64,000 nt of DNA from DATAXI01 sp963756185 (GTDB lineage Bacteria; Verrucomicrobiota; Verrucomicrobiia; Chthoniobacterales; Chthoniobacteraceae): contig CAVWMS010000002.1 of NCBI GenBank assembly GCA_963756185.1, positions 248,001 to 312,000 of the forward strand, in the 5' to 3' direction. The notes beneath the pieces are model-generated. The model saw nothing but the letters and a program-made list of their open reading frames with translations, ran no database searches and was not told the DNA's origin. Both the position numbers and the translations under genes were made by a program. Position 1 is the first letter of the stretch. Each line of letters begins with the position of its first letter. Positions 8,323 through 17,984 of the stretch are shown here, in pieces.

Positions 8323-10820
8323 ACTCCGACCTGATCGGCGGTCCATTCGTTCGCGATGACGATGAAGGCCTCTTCAGCCGGGACATCAACGGCCAACTGA
8401 TCCGTCTGGATGCGCCAACGGAGCGCGACTATCGGGAGAATGTTACTCTCGAGATAGATGGACAGCCGGTAACCGTGCCCCTGGCCGAGCCGTTGAAAGA
8501 TGCCGCCGGAAATATTATCCAGAACCTGGAAGGCAGGTCCACACCGCGGTACACGACCGTCTACGATGCCGTCGCAAAACTGTATGTGAAGCAGGCGGGC
8601 GACGAGGCGAAGATTCCGATCCCCACCTTGTGTCATCAGCCGCACATGAGTCCGGTGGCAGTCTGCCGTCTCTGCGTCGTCCAAATCTATGGCCAGAAAC
8701 GCGGCAAGCGGGCGCCCGAGCGCAAGTTGCTTCCGGCATGCCAGCACCAGGTCAAGCAAGGCATGGAAGTCTTTACGAACAATGCCCCGGGTCCTGACGG
8801 GGATCGCGTTCGCCAGTCGGTGAAAGTACTGACCGAATTGCTCGCCGCGGATCACCTCAAGCCGGTGGCGACCCCCGCGCTTGCCGCGGAACTCGGCCCC
8901 TTCGATGAACTCGGCCAGATGGCCGAACGCTTCGGCGCCGACGCCTCCCGCCTTAACATCGATGTCTTCTCCGACCCCCCTCCGGCAGCGGCGCCACGGG
9001 CCGGTAGGCGGCGGATGGATTTTTCGTCGCCGGTCTTCGTCGTTAATCACGCCGCCTGCATCCTCTGCGAACGCTGCATACGCGCCTGCGATGACGTGGT
9101 GAAGCACCATGTCATCGGCCGCACCGGCAAGGGAAACACCGCCGGCATCAGCTTCGACTTGAACGACCCGATGGGAGAATCCAGTTGCGTGAAATGCGGC
9201 GAGTGCATGGTCTCCTGCCCCACCAGCGCCATTACATTCAAGCCCACCGCCCAGGTCAGGCCGGCCAGCGTGCGCCGCTCCGCCCGCGCCGTGCCCGCGG
9301 CGGATTTGATTCGCGATCCCATCTTTGCGGGCATCCCGCCCAAGTTCCTCATTTGGCAACGCGGATTGGTCATTCGGCGCCGCTTCAAAAAGGGCCAGAT
9401 TCTGTTTCGCCAGGGGGAGCCGGGCAACACCGCGTTCCTGATCAGAAGCGGCGCAATGCAGGCCTCGATTTACGCCCAGGCCGAAACTATCGCCGGAGCC
9501 TTCCGGCGGCTCCTGAAAAAGCCGCTGATGCGGGTGCAACTGACCCCGGAGAATCTCATCGTGGGAGAAATGGCGTGCCTGAGCGGATCTCCGCGCACCG
9601 CAACCCTGAAGGGTGTCAAACCCGGCGAGGTCTGGGAACTGCGGCGCAACGTCCTGGACCGGTTGATGCGGCTCCCCAGCCACCGCGAGAGGTTGGAGAA
9701 AGACTATCGCGACCGGGCGTTGCAGCAGGTATTGCCGCGCGCCGAGATATTCAAGAATATCGACCCGCGGGAGTTGCAGAGAATCGTCGATTATCTGCGT
9801 CCGCGCATCAGTTTTGTGCGCGTGAGTCCCGGTCAGACGCTCTTTCATCAGGGAGATATCGCCGACGCGCTCTACGTCGTCCGCCTTGGCCATGTGAGGG
9901 TCGGCCTGCGGCGCTTCGAGGGTGAAATGAAGGTCATATCCCGCGGGCCTGGCAGCATTATCGGGGAGATCGGCCTGCTGGGATTCTCTTCCAGGGATGC
10001 CGGCATGGAAGTTCAGGAAGCCGACGGGGTTATCAAGGCGGCCTTGGATCACGCGGGCGGCGACCTCGGCGCGGCCATTCCTCCAGGTAAAAGGACAGCC
10101 ACCTGCGCGGCGTTGGATCACCTCGAGATGGCGCGGCTTGGCCGCGCGGATTTTCTCCAGTTGGTTCGCGATTTTCCCATGGTCCGGCAGCGGCTGGTCG
10201 AGCAATCCCTCAACCGCCTCCGCAGCGACAACGAGCGCAACCCATTGCTGCGCGAATATGTTGCCCAGGGGCTTTACGAAGGCCAAAGCCTGCTCATCCT
10301 CGACCTCGAGTGCCGCACGCGCTGCGATGAGTGTGTCAAGGCGTGCGTGCAGCAGCATGGGACGGAGTCTCACGGCGCCCCCGTCACCCGTCTGCTTCGC
10401 GACGGGCTGCACTTCGCGAATTTCATGGTCGCCACCGCCTGCCGATCCTGCACCGACGCCTATTGCATGATCGGTTGTCCCGTCGATTCCATCCATCGCG
10501 GGCGCCATGGCCAGATCGTGATCGAGGACCACTGCATCGGCTGCGGCCTCTGCGCCTCCAATTGCCCCTACGGCAACATCTTCATGGCTCCAAACGAGCA
10601 TCACCACTTCGAAACGCTCGACCCCACTCAATCCGGCCGCACATACACAGTGGCGCCCCTGAAAGCCAGCACCTGCGATCTATGCGACGCCGTGGGCGAG
10701 CTTTCCTCCCCCTATCCCCGTTGCGTCGCCGCCTGCCCGCATGAAGCCGCCTCCCGGATGACCGGCGACGAGTTGCTCCGCCTGGTCAGCAAGCAGGAGA
10801 AACGCGTTTCTATCGCATAG
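8313..10820 (+). CDS. NuoG-like/ferredoxin protein with two cyclic-nucleotide-binding domains
   Basis: The product has 835 residues. Domains in order: a plant-type [2Fe-2S] region (about 80-155, CHQPHMSPVAVCRLC...CQHQ); a 2x[4Fe-4S] ferredoxin (about 248-310, CILCERCIRACD and CVKCGECMVSCP); a first cNMP-binding domain (about 345-450) whose phosphate-binding cassette GEMACLSGSPRTATL is near canonical; a second cNMP domain (about 490-620, GEIGLLGFSSRDAG); and a C-terminal set of [4Fe-4S] ligands (CDECVKAC, CRSCTDAYCMIGC, CIGCGLCASNCPYG, CDLCDAVG, CVAACP). The first part is the electron entry of a NuoG-like subunit and pairs with the NuoEF fusion it overlaps. The inserted CRP-like sensors suggest control by cAMP or another small ligand. 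No molybdopterin domain follows, so this is a wire or switch, not a dehydrogenase. Confidence 0.85.
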   Translation: MPLDSDLIGGPFVRDDDEGLFSRDINGQLIRLDAPTERDYRENVTLEIDGQPVTVPLAEPLKDAAGNIIQNLEGRSTPRYTTVYDAVAKLYVKQAGDEAKIPIPTLCHQPHMSPVAVCRLCVVQIYGQKRGKRAPERKLLPACQHQVKQGMEVFTNNAPGPDGDRVRQSVKVLTELLAADHLKPVATPALAAELGPFDELGQMAERFGADASRLNIDVFSDPPPAAAPRAGRRRMDFSSPVFVVNHAACILCERCIRACDDVVKHHVIGRTGKGNTAGISFDLNDPMGESSCVKCGECMVSCPTSAITFKPTAQVRPASVRRSARAVPAADLIRDPIFAGIPPKFLIWQRGLVIRRRFKKGQILFRQGEPGNTAFLIRSGAMQASIYAQAETIAGAFRRLLKKPLMRVQLTPENLIVGEMACLSGSPRTATLKGVKPGEVWELRRNVLDRLMRLPSHRERLEKDYRDRALQQVLPRAEIFKNIDPRELQRIVDYLRPRISFVRVSPGQTLFHQGDIADALYVVRLGHVRVGLRRFEGEMKVISRGPGSIIGEIGLLGFSSRDAGMEVQEADGVIKAALDHAGGDLGAAIPPGKRTATCAALDHLEMARLGRADFLQLVRDFPMVRQRLVEQSLNRLRSDNERNPLLREYVAQGLYEGQSLLILDLECRTRCDECVKACVQQHGTESHGAPVTRLLRDGLHFANFMVATACRSCTDAYCMIGCPVDSIHRGRHGQIVIEDHCIGCGLCASNCPYGNIFMAPNEHHHFETLDPTQSGRTYTVAPLKASTCDLCDAVGELSSPYPRCVAACPHEAASRMTGDELLRLVSKQEKRVSIA

Positions 10821-10879
10821 GCCCGCTTTATTCTGAACTTACTGACGCAATACATTTATTGCCAATATGTTACATATGG

Positions 10880-10918
10880 AGCCGGCAGTCGGATTCGAAC
10901 CGACGACCTGCTGATTAC
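10880..10918 (-). repeat. Partial copy of the tRNA-Thr 3' end (left att-like repeat)
   Basis: These 39 bases are identical, in the same orientation, to 14046-14084, the 3' half of the tRNA-Thr gene. Identity then fades into GAATTAG against AAATCAG. A displaced tRNA 3' end in direct repeat is the footprint left when an element inserts at a tRNA 3' end. Because the intact tRNA points left, the element bounded by this pair is the 3.1-kb stretch between them. Confidence 0.8.
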
Positions 10919-11250
10919 GAATTAGAAAACGGGCATTTGCCAGCTTTGGCTATTGTATGCTGTATGCTCATAATCAGCATCTTACGAGAATTTGTCTTTA
11001 GCGGGGGTTAGCTGGTTTTGGCCTGATTCTTCGGCTGCAGTGTACAATGAGGGGTACAATGGAAACCGTCCGTGCAGGCCGTGTCAATGTTGTCAAGCCG
11101 CGCGCAAATCGGGCACGCGCCCTTGGATTTACACGAGCGCGCGATTGCCGGGGAGTTTGCTCCTGCAAAGCCATTTGATCCGCAGACAGCTTTCTGAATC
11201 TCATCACGCAAATCGCGAACGAAAGGAAGGCTCATTGTAATATTAAACCT

Positions 11251-11420
11251 ATGAAAATTAACAATAACACCATTCTCATCACCGGCGGCGGCCCGGGCAT
11301 TGGCCGGGGCTTGCGGAAGCCTTTCATGCGCTCGGCAAGAAGTCATCATCGCTGCCCGGCGTCAGCAGACCTTGGAAAAAGTGACCGACGCGAGTCCCCA
11401 ACTGTGGCGGTTTTCACGTA
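11251..11420 (+). pseudogene. Short-chain dehydrogenase remnant
   Basis: The ATG at 11251 opens with MKINNNTILITGGGPGIGRG, the classic nucleotide-binding N-terminus of a short-chain dehydrogenase/reductase (TGGGPGIG in place of TGxxxGIG). After about 21 codons the frame breaks at GGCTTGCGG, where one base is missing from GGCTTGGCGG. In a shifted frame the family continues as AEAFHALG. A second shift then gives VIIAARRQQTLEKVTDASP. The similarity stops near 11420, so only about 55 codons of a roughly 250-codon gene survive. It lies inside the tRNA-bounded islet and is clearly dead. Confidence 0.75.
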
Positions 11421-11483
11421 GCACACAAATGGAGCCGAATGGCCTCCAGGCCCCGGGGAATTGTTTACCGGATTGAATTGGGA

Positions 11484-13891
11484 TCATTTCGGCGCCGGTG
11501 ATTGCGCGGCGGCGCCGGCGTCGAGCGAGAGGATGTCCTGCGGGTTCGCGTAAATGGGTTGCGCCACGTCGATGAAGTGATTGCCGGAAGTAAGTACGCC
11601 GGTAACGTCGCTTCCAACATAGATGCCGACCGGGGAGTGCTCGATGCTGTTGTGGTCGATGATGATATCGGCCATCTTTACAAAGTCATTTCGGCCGGGC
11701 GGCCGCATCGGGTTGTCGCCCGGACGAAAGGCGATACGCTGATTGTAAGAAAGGGTGTTGCCTTTGACGATGCAGCCGAGCGCGCCCGGTACGGGATGGG
11801 GGACGACATCCTTCACGAAAATTGGCTTGCCGCCGGGTGTGCCATATTGCGCCGAGCCAAATTTTGTGATTCGGAGGTCGCCGTCGGTGAGGCCCACGAA
11901 ACCGTATGGCAGGTCGCCTTCCGGGTTTGGGCCATGAGGGCCAATGCCCGGGTGGAAGCTCCAACCATTGAGCACGTCATTGTAACGGAACTGCACAAAC
12001 CAGCCGGATTGGCCCCAAATGCCCTGGCTGCGTTCCACCCGGCAGCTATCGACAATGTAATCGTAAAAGCTACCGTAAAGCTGGGCGAACGCGCTGGTAT
12101 CATAGCCCTCGCTTTGATACACGATCATGTGCGCCATGAGCGTCCAGACGCCGATTGTACTGGAGGTATCGGGCGGGATATCCCATGGGCGGTCAATGGT
12201 AAAATCCGTGGGCGTATTTCCCTTCACGATGCGCAATTGTCCCGCGCCGGGCCCGTCAAGGATCATCACGGCCATGCCGGCGAATTCGTTGTCGGCGGCC
12301 TTGATCGCTTTGAGCGTAAGGTGCAGCCCGCTGGCCGCTGACGGAGAACCGAACCATGCGACATTACCATTTTGTACCTTCCCGCCCGGCGGCGTTGCCG
12401 GCAGCGCGCTGACGTCCAGGGTCATCGCCTCCCGCTCACCGCGCACGAAGTTGTAGCTGCGGTTATGGGCGGAGTAAATGTATTGCATCCCAATGGCGCC
12501 GTACCCCCACAAAGAGGAGGCGCGTATCTCGTTCCCCTCCGCAACCACGTAATGGGCTCCCCCGCCAAGGCAGGTCCAGCAATACCCCATTTCATTGCCG
12601 AAGAAGTTATTTAGGATCCGGCTATTCTTAATGTTCCCAAACGACTGGCTGCCGCCCTGGAAGCAACAATCACTTACCTCGAAATTGCTGATCGCGTTGC
12701 AACGGAAGTTATAGGGACCGTCGCTTGTGTATTTACTGTTCCATAGGGCGGCGTTCCGATTCGGATGCCCGGCCATGAGCCAATCCTGAAAGGCCACGTG
12801 ACGAAAAAAGACATCGTGCGAGGCAGTGCCCGGCGCGATTCCCGACTCGAATGCCGGGGGAAGATTACGCGCGGCGCTGAGATCAAGAAATAGAGTATCC
12901 ACTTTGCGCGCGATAAATGTAAGGTTCTCAACACCGTAGCATCCTTCTCCATAAACGGCCGCCGGGAGGAAGTCAGTCAAATCCTTTGACTCATCCTCGG
13001 GCCATTTGAGGATTGTGGCATCGCGGTCATCACCACGTAGGACGGTGCGGGGGGGAATGGAAATCCAATCCTTGAGCCGATAAGTGCCCCATGGAAAATA
13101 GACAATGCCGCCTCCGTTCTTTCGCGCCGCATCGAGCGCGGAACGAATGGCAGCCGTATCATCCGTGACGTCGTCACCCTTTGCGCCGAATTGTTTTACA
13201 TTGTAGATATTCCCCGGCCATGCATCCGGTTGCTTGACTTCCACTATTAAGGGGGCGCTCCAGCCAACGCCACCGCCGAAGCCATTGGATACGCGCAGTT
13301 CGTAACGTCCCGGCTTCAGATCGCTGGGGAGCGTTGCGCGCAACGAAAACTTCTCGGTCTTCGTGGGCGTAATCTCCCGCCAGCCATCTGAACCGGCGGC
13401 CGCAAGATGATTCGGGGTTTGCCCGCGTCTCCGGGCAGAAGAAAGTCCTTGCCAATAATCTGCACTGCCGAGCCGGGCGCGGTCTGGCTCTCGCGAAATC
13501 CCGGCTGCAAATGCTCTGGTTGCAAGAACCACACCTCGGGTCGATTCAGGACAACGGGCGCGCCGCCGCCGGAAAGCTGGGCGGTATACATGCCGGCGGC
13601 GAAATTCTCCGGCAGGATGAACTTTAGTGAGTGTTCATCATTTTGTAGCGCGGGCTGGGTTATTGCCCGGTCGGAGGCGAACACTTGCTGCGCGGAGGGC
13701 AGGGCATTATCATTTGCCAGCACCCTCACGCGCACATCGTGAACGCCGGCGAGTCCGCCACCGAAAAGGAGAACTGCGTCGCCGGGCTGCAGGCTATCAG
13801 AAGCCCAAAAAATCACCGGCGCCGCGTATGCTGCGATACCGGCGCCGACCAGTAGGAGGAATGCCAAAAGAGAACGAAGGAGGTATTTCAT
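11484..13891 (-). pseudogene. Exported pectate-lyase-superfamily beta-helix protein, one frameshift
   Basis: Two minus-strand frames make one gene of about 800 codons. The 5' frame (13891 to about 13410) has a signal peptide (MKYLLRSLLAFLLLVGAG...) and an IPT/TIG-like domain (FWASDSLQPGDAVLLFGGG). Near 13400-13425, in a GC-rich stretch, the frame shifts and continues to 11484. The second part has the typical Pectate_lyase_3 opening (YNVKQFGAKGDDVTDDTAAI) and a long parallel beta-helix with glycine/asparagine-rich turns. The family cleaves or binds polysaccharides outside the cell. It is the only sizeable gene in the islet between the tRNA-Thr repeats and was probably brought in as cargo. One indel explains the break, which may be real or an assembly error. 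Confidence 0.75.
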
Positions 13892-14045
13892 CGGTGGGAG
13901 CTACCGGATGGCATATCATCACACTTCGGTTTTTCGGGCGAGCAGAGGTTCAATTATCTGGGCTGCCAGCATCAGCGCATTGGGACCCGTGAATGTGCCG
14001 GACGAATTATCCGACAAGCTATTGGCTGTCAGGGACCTGCGAGGG

Positions 14046-14118
14046 AGCCGGCAGTCGGATTCGAACCGACGACCTGCTGATTACAAATCAGCTGCTCTAC
14101 CAACTGAGCTATACCGGC
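14046..14118 (-). tRNA. tRNA-Thr (anticodon TGT)
   Basis: On the minus strand the sequence folds as a 73-nt cloverleaf. The acceptor GCCGGTA (with one T-G pair) pairs with TGCCGGC; the D arm is TAGCTCAGTTGGTAGAGC; the anticodon stem is GCTGA/TCAGC with loop TTTGTAA, giving anticodon TGT (Thr); the T arm contains GGTTCGAATCC; and the discriminator is T. The terminal CCA is not encoded. The 3' half is repeated at 10880-10918, so this gene is an integration hotspot. Confidence 0.95.
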
Positions 14119-14432
14119 GACGCTTGCGTAACAACCTTGTTTACTGGACGTTACGAGGATCAATAAGCCGACCTCGTCTGCCGAAATCGGCCATTGTACA
14201 CGCCAATTGTACACACCAGCCGAATTCGTTCGCAAGTCGGATAAACTGGCACGTGAACCGGCGCAAGTCCCGCAAAAACGGCCTATCCAAAATTATTGGA
14301 TCAGTCCCCGGGATTGGAGGGTGACGATTCTTGAATGCGAATGCTGTTCTCCCGTCCGGCTTCCGCCGAATGGGCGAAGCATTTTGATCGGGCGCTTGCA
14401 AACAAGTGGCTAGCCGACCGGTGGGCGCGGAC

Positions 14433-14553
14433 CGGACGATTTCCACGAACTATCGGACGTTTTTCGGACGATAATCTCGGCCGGAGCGACGGGTTGCACG
14501 TGCGCTGCAAATCGGACGATTCCCGTGAAACGTCGGACGATTGTCGGACGATT
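14433..14553. repeat. Six direct repeats of TCGGACGAT(T), iteron-like patch
   Basis: Copies of the core (T)CGGACGAT or close variants begin at 14433, 14453 (TCGGACGTT), 14464, 14512, 14533 and 14544, all in the same orientation. Spacing is irregular, with some pairs 11 nt (about one helical turn) and 21 nt apart. The patch lies just beyond the stop of the DUF4062 gene, in the 430-bp gap between it and the tRNA-Thr. The rest of the gap holds a pair of TTGTACAC repeats near 14195-14215 and nothing coding. Regular short direct repeats suggest a protein-binding array such as iterons or recombinase arm sites. Confidence 0.6.
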
Positions 14554-16096
14554 ATTCCCCGGGGGATGCAGGCACGTAACGAGTGCCTCTGCCTTTACCG
14601 ACCACGGACAGCAGACCAAGCTGGACGAGGCCCGTGAGATCGCGGTTCGCCGTGTCGCGTACGACTTTGAGGTTCTTCTGGCACCAGCCGCTCGTAACGG
14701 CGCCTGTTTCTTGTGCCCGAAGTATGATTCGTTTCTGGCGGTCGTTGAGTTGCGCTTCGATTGAAGGGGTGATAGGGCCGGCGGCATTCGCGGGCATTTT
14801 GAGCCGGTCGTAATTGCCGTTCGGCCCGCAGAGGGTAACAACGAAGTAGCCGTCGCCTTGGGTGAGATTCGGAGCCTCAAGGCCATGATCGAGCATGGCA
14901 TCGCGCATCCGGGCAAAGCCGGTGCCGCGTTGCTCCATTTGCTGGAGCAGCGCAAGGGTCTGGGTGATAAGCGGATTGCGCGAGCAGGGGCGATAGTTGC
15001 CTCGTTGAAGCTTGGCAAGAGTCAGCGGTTTGAGCGGGTAGCCAGGGCTGGCGATTTCGATGCGGTCGCTGAATACCCGCAGGAGGACTTTGCGGGTGGC
15101 ATCCTCGTAATTGCGGTGGGCGAGCGCATTGATGAGCACCTCGCGAAGGGCTTTGACGGGGTATTCGTCAAGCCGGAGATTATTGAGACCGACGACGCGA
15201 CGAGGATGGAAGGTGTGCTTGTCGATGAATGCGAGAGCTTGCTCGACGGCGCGAAGCAACGGTGCATTGATCGTTTCCTGCCCCTTTGGTTTTCCCGAGA
15301 TTTTCGTTTCTTCGTAGGCGTCGGCGAGAATTTCGCATTGAGGAAAGCGGTCGCCCGGATGCGGGTGGAAAAGGATGGCCGCCGCCCGGTTGACGATTGC
15401 GGGGTCATCCTTGCGCTGAATTGCCAGGCCCCGGGTTATCAGGGCATGCTCCGCGGAGTTGTCCCAAATACGCATCGCGGGTTTTTCAATGACCGCCTCG
15501 ACCAGCGGCCAAACCGATTCTTCATCCAGCATTCCGCAGACGACATCTGGCAGCAGGGAGGTTTCGAACGTGGAGGCCACCTCGATCAGATGCTCCCCCT
15601 CCTCGGCTTCCTCAACGCTGGGCGCCATCTGAAAATACTCCTTCAAAACCGAGTAGAGAGCATCGCGCAGGGCGGATTTGAGGTCTTCCCGATCGTGAAA
15701 GCGGACGTATTTATAGCCGTCCCGCATGATCTCCGCGATAAGCTCTTTCGTCTTCGCTTCGCGGGCGGCGTCCTTTTTCCCGTCCTTGCCTTTGATGAAT
15801 ACCAGCGACGGCAGATGCAGCCTTCGAGCGAGCCGGTATTCCTCGTGAGTGGCGGAAACCTCTCCGGCGAGGTGGCCATATTCCACATCGACGAGCAGCA
15901 CGTAGATTTGGCAGGACTTCAGGCACTGAAGGTAGGCTTTTCGGTTCGGCTGTCCTGAGGGGGGCACATTCTCGAAGAGCACCGATTCGCAATGCCGCGC
16001 AAGGAAGGGATCGATGGAGATTAGCTGGGCGACCGCCGACCGCTCAAGGGCCAGTTCGTTCTGAACCGAGCTGACAAAAATCCGAGTCCTGCTCAT
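14552..16096 (-). CDS. DUF4062 protein with GHKL/RecG-C-like ATPase domain
   Basis: The product has 514 residues. The N-terminus (MSRTRIFVSSVQNELALERS, then VLLVDVEYGHLAGEVSATHEEYRLARR) is a DUF4062 domain, related to TIR-like folds. Residues about 230-430 match the ATP-binding GHKL-type domain found in RecG-like and AlbA-linked proteins (EVLINALAHRNYED, VFSDRIEIASPGYP, QRGTGFARMRDAM). The last 60 residues are a winged helix (RQKRIILRAQETGAVTSGW). Proteins of this layout are common accessory genes in mobile islands, with regulatory or defence roles suspected and none assigned here. A GAGGG precedes the start by about 8 nt. The gene is divergent from the integrase. Confidence 0.8.
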   Translation of the reverse strand: MSRTRIFVSSVQNELALERSAVAQLISIDPFLARHCESVLFENVPPSGQPNRKAYLQCLKSCQIYVLLVDVEYGHLAGEVSATHEEYRLARRLHLPSLVFIKGKDGKKDAAREAKTKELIAEIMRDGYKYVRFHDREDLKSALRDALYSVLKEYFQMAPSVEEAEEGEHLIEVASTFETSLLPDVVCGMLDEESVWPLVEAVIEKPAMRIWDNSAEHALITRGLAIQRKDDPAIVNRAAAILFHPHPGDRFPQCEILADAYEETKISGKPKGQETINAPLLRAVEQALAFIDKHTFHPRRVVGLNNLRLDEYPVKALREVLINALAHRNYEDATRKVLLRVFSDRIEIASPGYPLKPLTLAKLQRGNYRPCSRNPLITQTLALLQQMEQRGTGFARMRDAMLDHGLEAPNLTQGDGYFVVTLCGPNGNYDRLKMPANAAGPITPSIEAQLNDRQKRIILRAQETGAVTSGWCQKNLKVVRDTANRDLTGLVQLGLLSVVGKGRGTRYVPASPGE

Positions 16097-16221
16097 TTGA
16101 AAGCCCTCTTCAAGGCTCCGACGCGGTTAGCTCGCATGCTGGTGGATGGCCATTCGAACGTGCGCGGGTGTCGCTCGTGCTTGTCATGGAGGTTAAGGTA
16201 AAACCTGGCAACGGTCATCTC

Positions 16222-16237
16222 GCTCCCGCGCGGGAGC
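16222..16237. promoter_or_regulatory. Element palindrome copy 1 (GCTCCCGCGCGGGAGC)
   Basis: A perfect 16-bp palindrome with no loop, ending 41 nt before the chosen integrase ATG. The same word occurs at 25434, 30642 and 60394, and with one change at 22233, always just ahead of element genes. A dimeric regulator site is the simplest reading; an RNA hairpin in the leader is the alternative. Confidence 0.6.
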
Positions 16238-16278
16238 AAAGCGCTATTTCTCCTTTGGAACCATGGACATCGTTGGCC

Positions 16279-17391
16279 ATGCTTCAGAAAAGCGACTCCG
16301 CTTGGGAATCCACGTCGGTTCAAAATCTCATACGATACCGTCATTCCGGAGCCTATTTCGCCCGGTTCAGAGCGGGTGGCAAAATCGTTCGGCAGAATCT
16401 CGAAACGACCGTGTTTTCTGTGGCGAAGCAGCGCCTACCCGAAAAGATGCGCGAGCACCGGGCGCATCAAGAATCGGCAAATGCGTTTGCGAATGGCCGG
16501 ATGACGGTCGCCGATGCGGCGCAGGCATTCCTGACGAAAACCGAGGCGAGTGTGTCTATCAAACCTCGCACCAAAGCATACTATCGGATGCTGCTTGGCT
16601 TCGTTCAGCGTTCGTGGCCGGCGTTGTATGAGACCGATGTCCGCAAGATCAGCGAACGCGACTGTGAGAGCTGGCTGGTGAGATACCAGAAGCATTATGC
16701 ACCGACCGTGGTGAACAACAGCATCGCCGTTTTGCGCGAAGTGTTTCAAGAGGCGATCCGCTCAGGCGCTCGTTTCAACAATCCGACAGCCGACCTCACC
16801 CGTGTCAGAGTTCGTGCGAAGCGATTGGAGTTGCCCTCGCGTGAGCAATTCATCCGCTTTGTGGACGAAATTCGGTCGGCGGGCGCACGTCAATCGAAGG
16901 ACTGCGCCAATCTGGTGCGATTTCTGGCGTACAGCGGGATGCGTATCGGTGAGGCAAAGAATGTAACCTGGGGAGATGTGGATTTTGCGAGACGGCAACT
17001 GCATGTGCGAGGCGACCCCGAAACGGCCACAAAGAACGGTGAAACCCGGTACGTTCCGATGATTCCCGAACTGGAGCAGATGCTGACCGACCTGCGGGCG
17101 AAGCGGGGGAACGAGCCGTCCAACGCGCCCGTTATGCGCGTCTTCGAGTGTCAAAACAGCATGACCGCCGCGGCGATGAAGATCGGCATGAAGCGAATCA
17201 CGCACCACGATTTGCGACACCTCTTTGCCACAATTTGCATCGAGAGCGGAGTGGACATTCCTACTGTCTCGCGATGGCTTGGTCACAAAGATGGAGGCGC
17301 ACTCTGCATGAAGACCTACGGACATTTACGGCAAGATCACAGCTTCGCTCAGGCTCTCCGTGTGAGTTTCGCCTCCGCTCTCGCCCCATAG
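16279..17391 (+). CDS. Tyrosine recombinase (phage/ICE-type integrase)
   Basis: The product has 370 residues from the ATG at 16279; an upstream extension to 16168 is possible but would run across the palindrome. An N-terminal SAM-like core-binding domain (about 85-180) includes DAAQAFLTKTEASVSIKPRT. The catalytic domain shows the full set of residues: Arg at about 222 (YSGMRIGEAKNV), HHDLRH with Arg about 313, His about 336 (LGHKDGG) and Tyr about 347 (KTYGH). It catalyses site-specific insertion and excision of the host element. Position next to the tRNA-Thr hotspot and the recurring palindrome tie it to the conjugative genes to the right. The gene after it on the same strand is missing; efflux and phage debris follow. 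Confidence 0.9.
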   Translation: MLQKSDSAWESTSVQNLIRYRHSGAYFARFRAGGKIVRQNLETTVFSVAKQRLPEKMREHRAHQESANAFANGRMTVADAAQAFLTKTEASVSIKPRTKAYYRMLLGFVQRSWPALYETDVRKISERDCESWLVRYQKHYAPTVVNNSIAVLREVFQEAIRSGARFNNPTADLTRVRVRAKRLELPSREQFIRFVDEIRSAGARQSKDCANLVRFLAYSGMRIGEAKNVTWGDVDFARRQLHVRGDPETATKNGETRYVPMIPELEQMLTDLRAKRGNEPSNAPVMRVFECQNSMTAAAMKIGMKRITHHDLRHLFATICIESGVDIPTVSRWLGHKDGGALCMKTYGHLRQDHSFAQALRVSFASALAP

Positions 17392-17454
17392 CAAAAGTCA
17401 AAAGAAAAACAGTCCTCTTTCAGTGGAGATTCTATACAAAATTCTCGTTTCCGA

Positions 17455-17920
17455 TTTTAAATCGACCGTAGCGTAGCGCCAGCGTCGGAAACATGAGGAG
17501 GTTCAAACGGTCGAACTGGCAAGATCGCCAAGGACTACAATCGCCATTGGGCCTTCGATCTCGCGGCCTGATTCTCCGCTGTCGATAGCCAGCGGTAGCA
17601 GGCCGAAAGCGGTGACTAAGGGCGGTCATGAGATGAGAATGGGGGCCGGCCGTTCCGACGCCCCGCGCATGGCGGCATCCATGCCCCACTGCACGCCCCT
17701 CGGAATGAATTAGGTGTTCGTAGTGGGTGATGAGCATGATCGAGTTGCGCAAGGTGATCCCGAATAGGGTTACGAAACCGACCATCGAGCCCAACGTCAT
17801 CCAACCGCCCGAGGCAAAGAGCGCAAGGACGCCACCGACAAGGGCGAAGGGCAGGTTTGTCAGAACGAGCGCCAGCTTGCGCCCATTGCCAAACACGATG
17901 GAAAGCGACAATACGACTCT
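17455..17920 (-). pseudogene. C-terminal remnant of an RND (CusA/HAE1-type) efflux pump
   Basis: On the minus strand, residues such as LVLTNLPFALVGGVLALF, GSMVGFVTLFGITLRNSIML and ITHYEHLIHSEG are the last transmembrane block of CusA/CzcA-like RND transporters. Downstream, in shifted frames, pieces of the normal ending are still visible, closing with LLMFPTLALRYGRF near 17460. At least two frameshifts and the loss of about 85 percent of the usual 1030 residues make this a dead fragment. It interrupts the space between the integrase and the phage-like debris and was probably carried in by an earlier rearrangement. No promoter or partner subunits remain. Confidence 0.7.
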
Positions 17921-17984
17921 CGTAGATGGGTTGTTCACGGCGGCCGAAATCAAGCCGCTGGTCACGCCCACGTCACTAAGGCCC

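Noticed and set aside
8319..10631. A 770-codon open frame on the minus strand
   Set aside because: It is antisense to the cNMP/ferredoxin gene, whose cysteine and phosphate-cassette motifs are unmistakable. The minus frame has no domain and only reflects GC-rich third positions.
10992..11240. A short plus-strand frame ahead of the dehydrogenase remnant
   Set aside because: No start context, no motif and unusual composition; the stretch is non-coding.
16222..16237. Palindromes as CRISPR or IS ends
   Set aside because: Copies are single, far apart, without spacers, and have no target-site duplications or transposase next to them.
14046..17391. Integrase as the enzyme that made the tRNA-flanked islet
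   Set aside because: The integrase lies on the 5' side of the tRNA, outside the repeat pair, so this link cannot be supported from the sequence.
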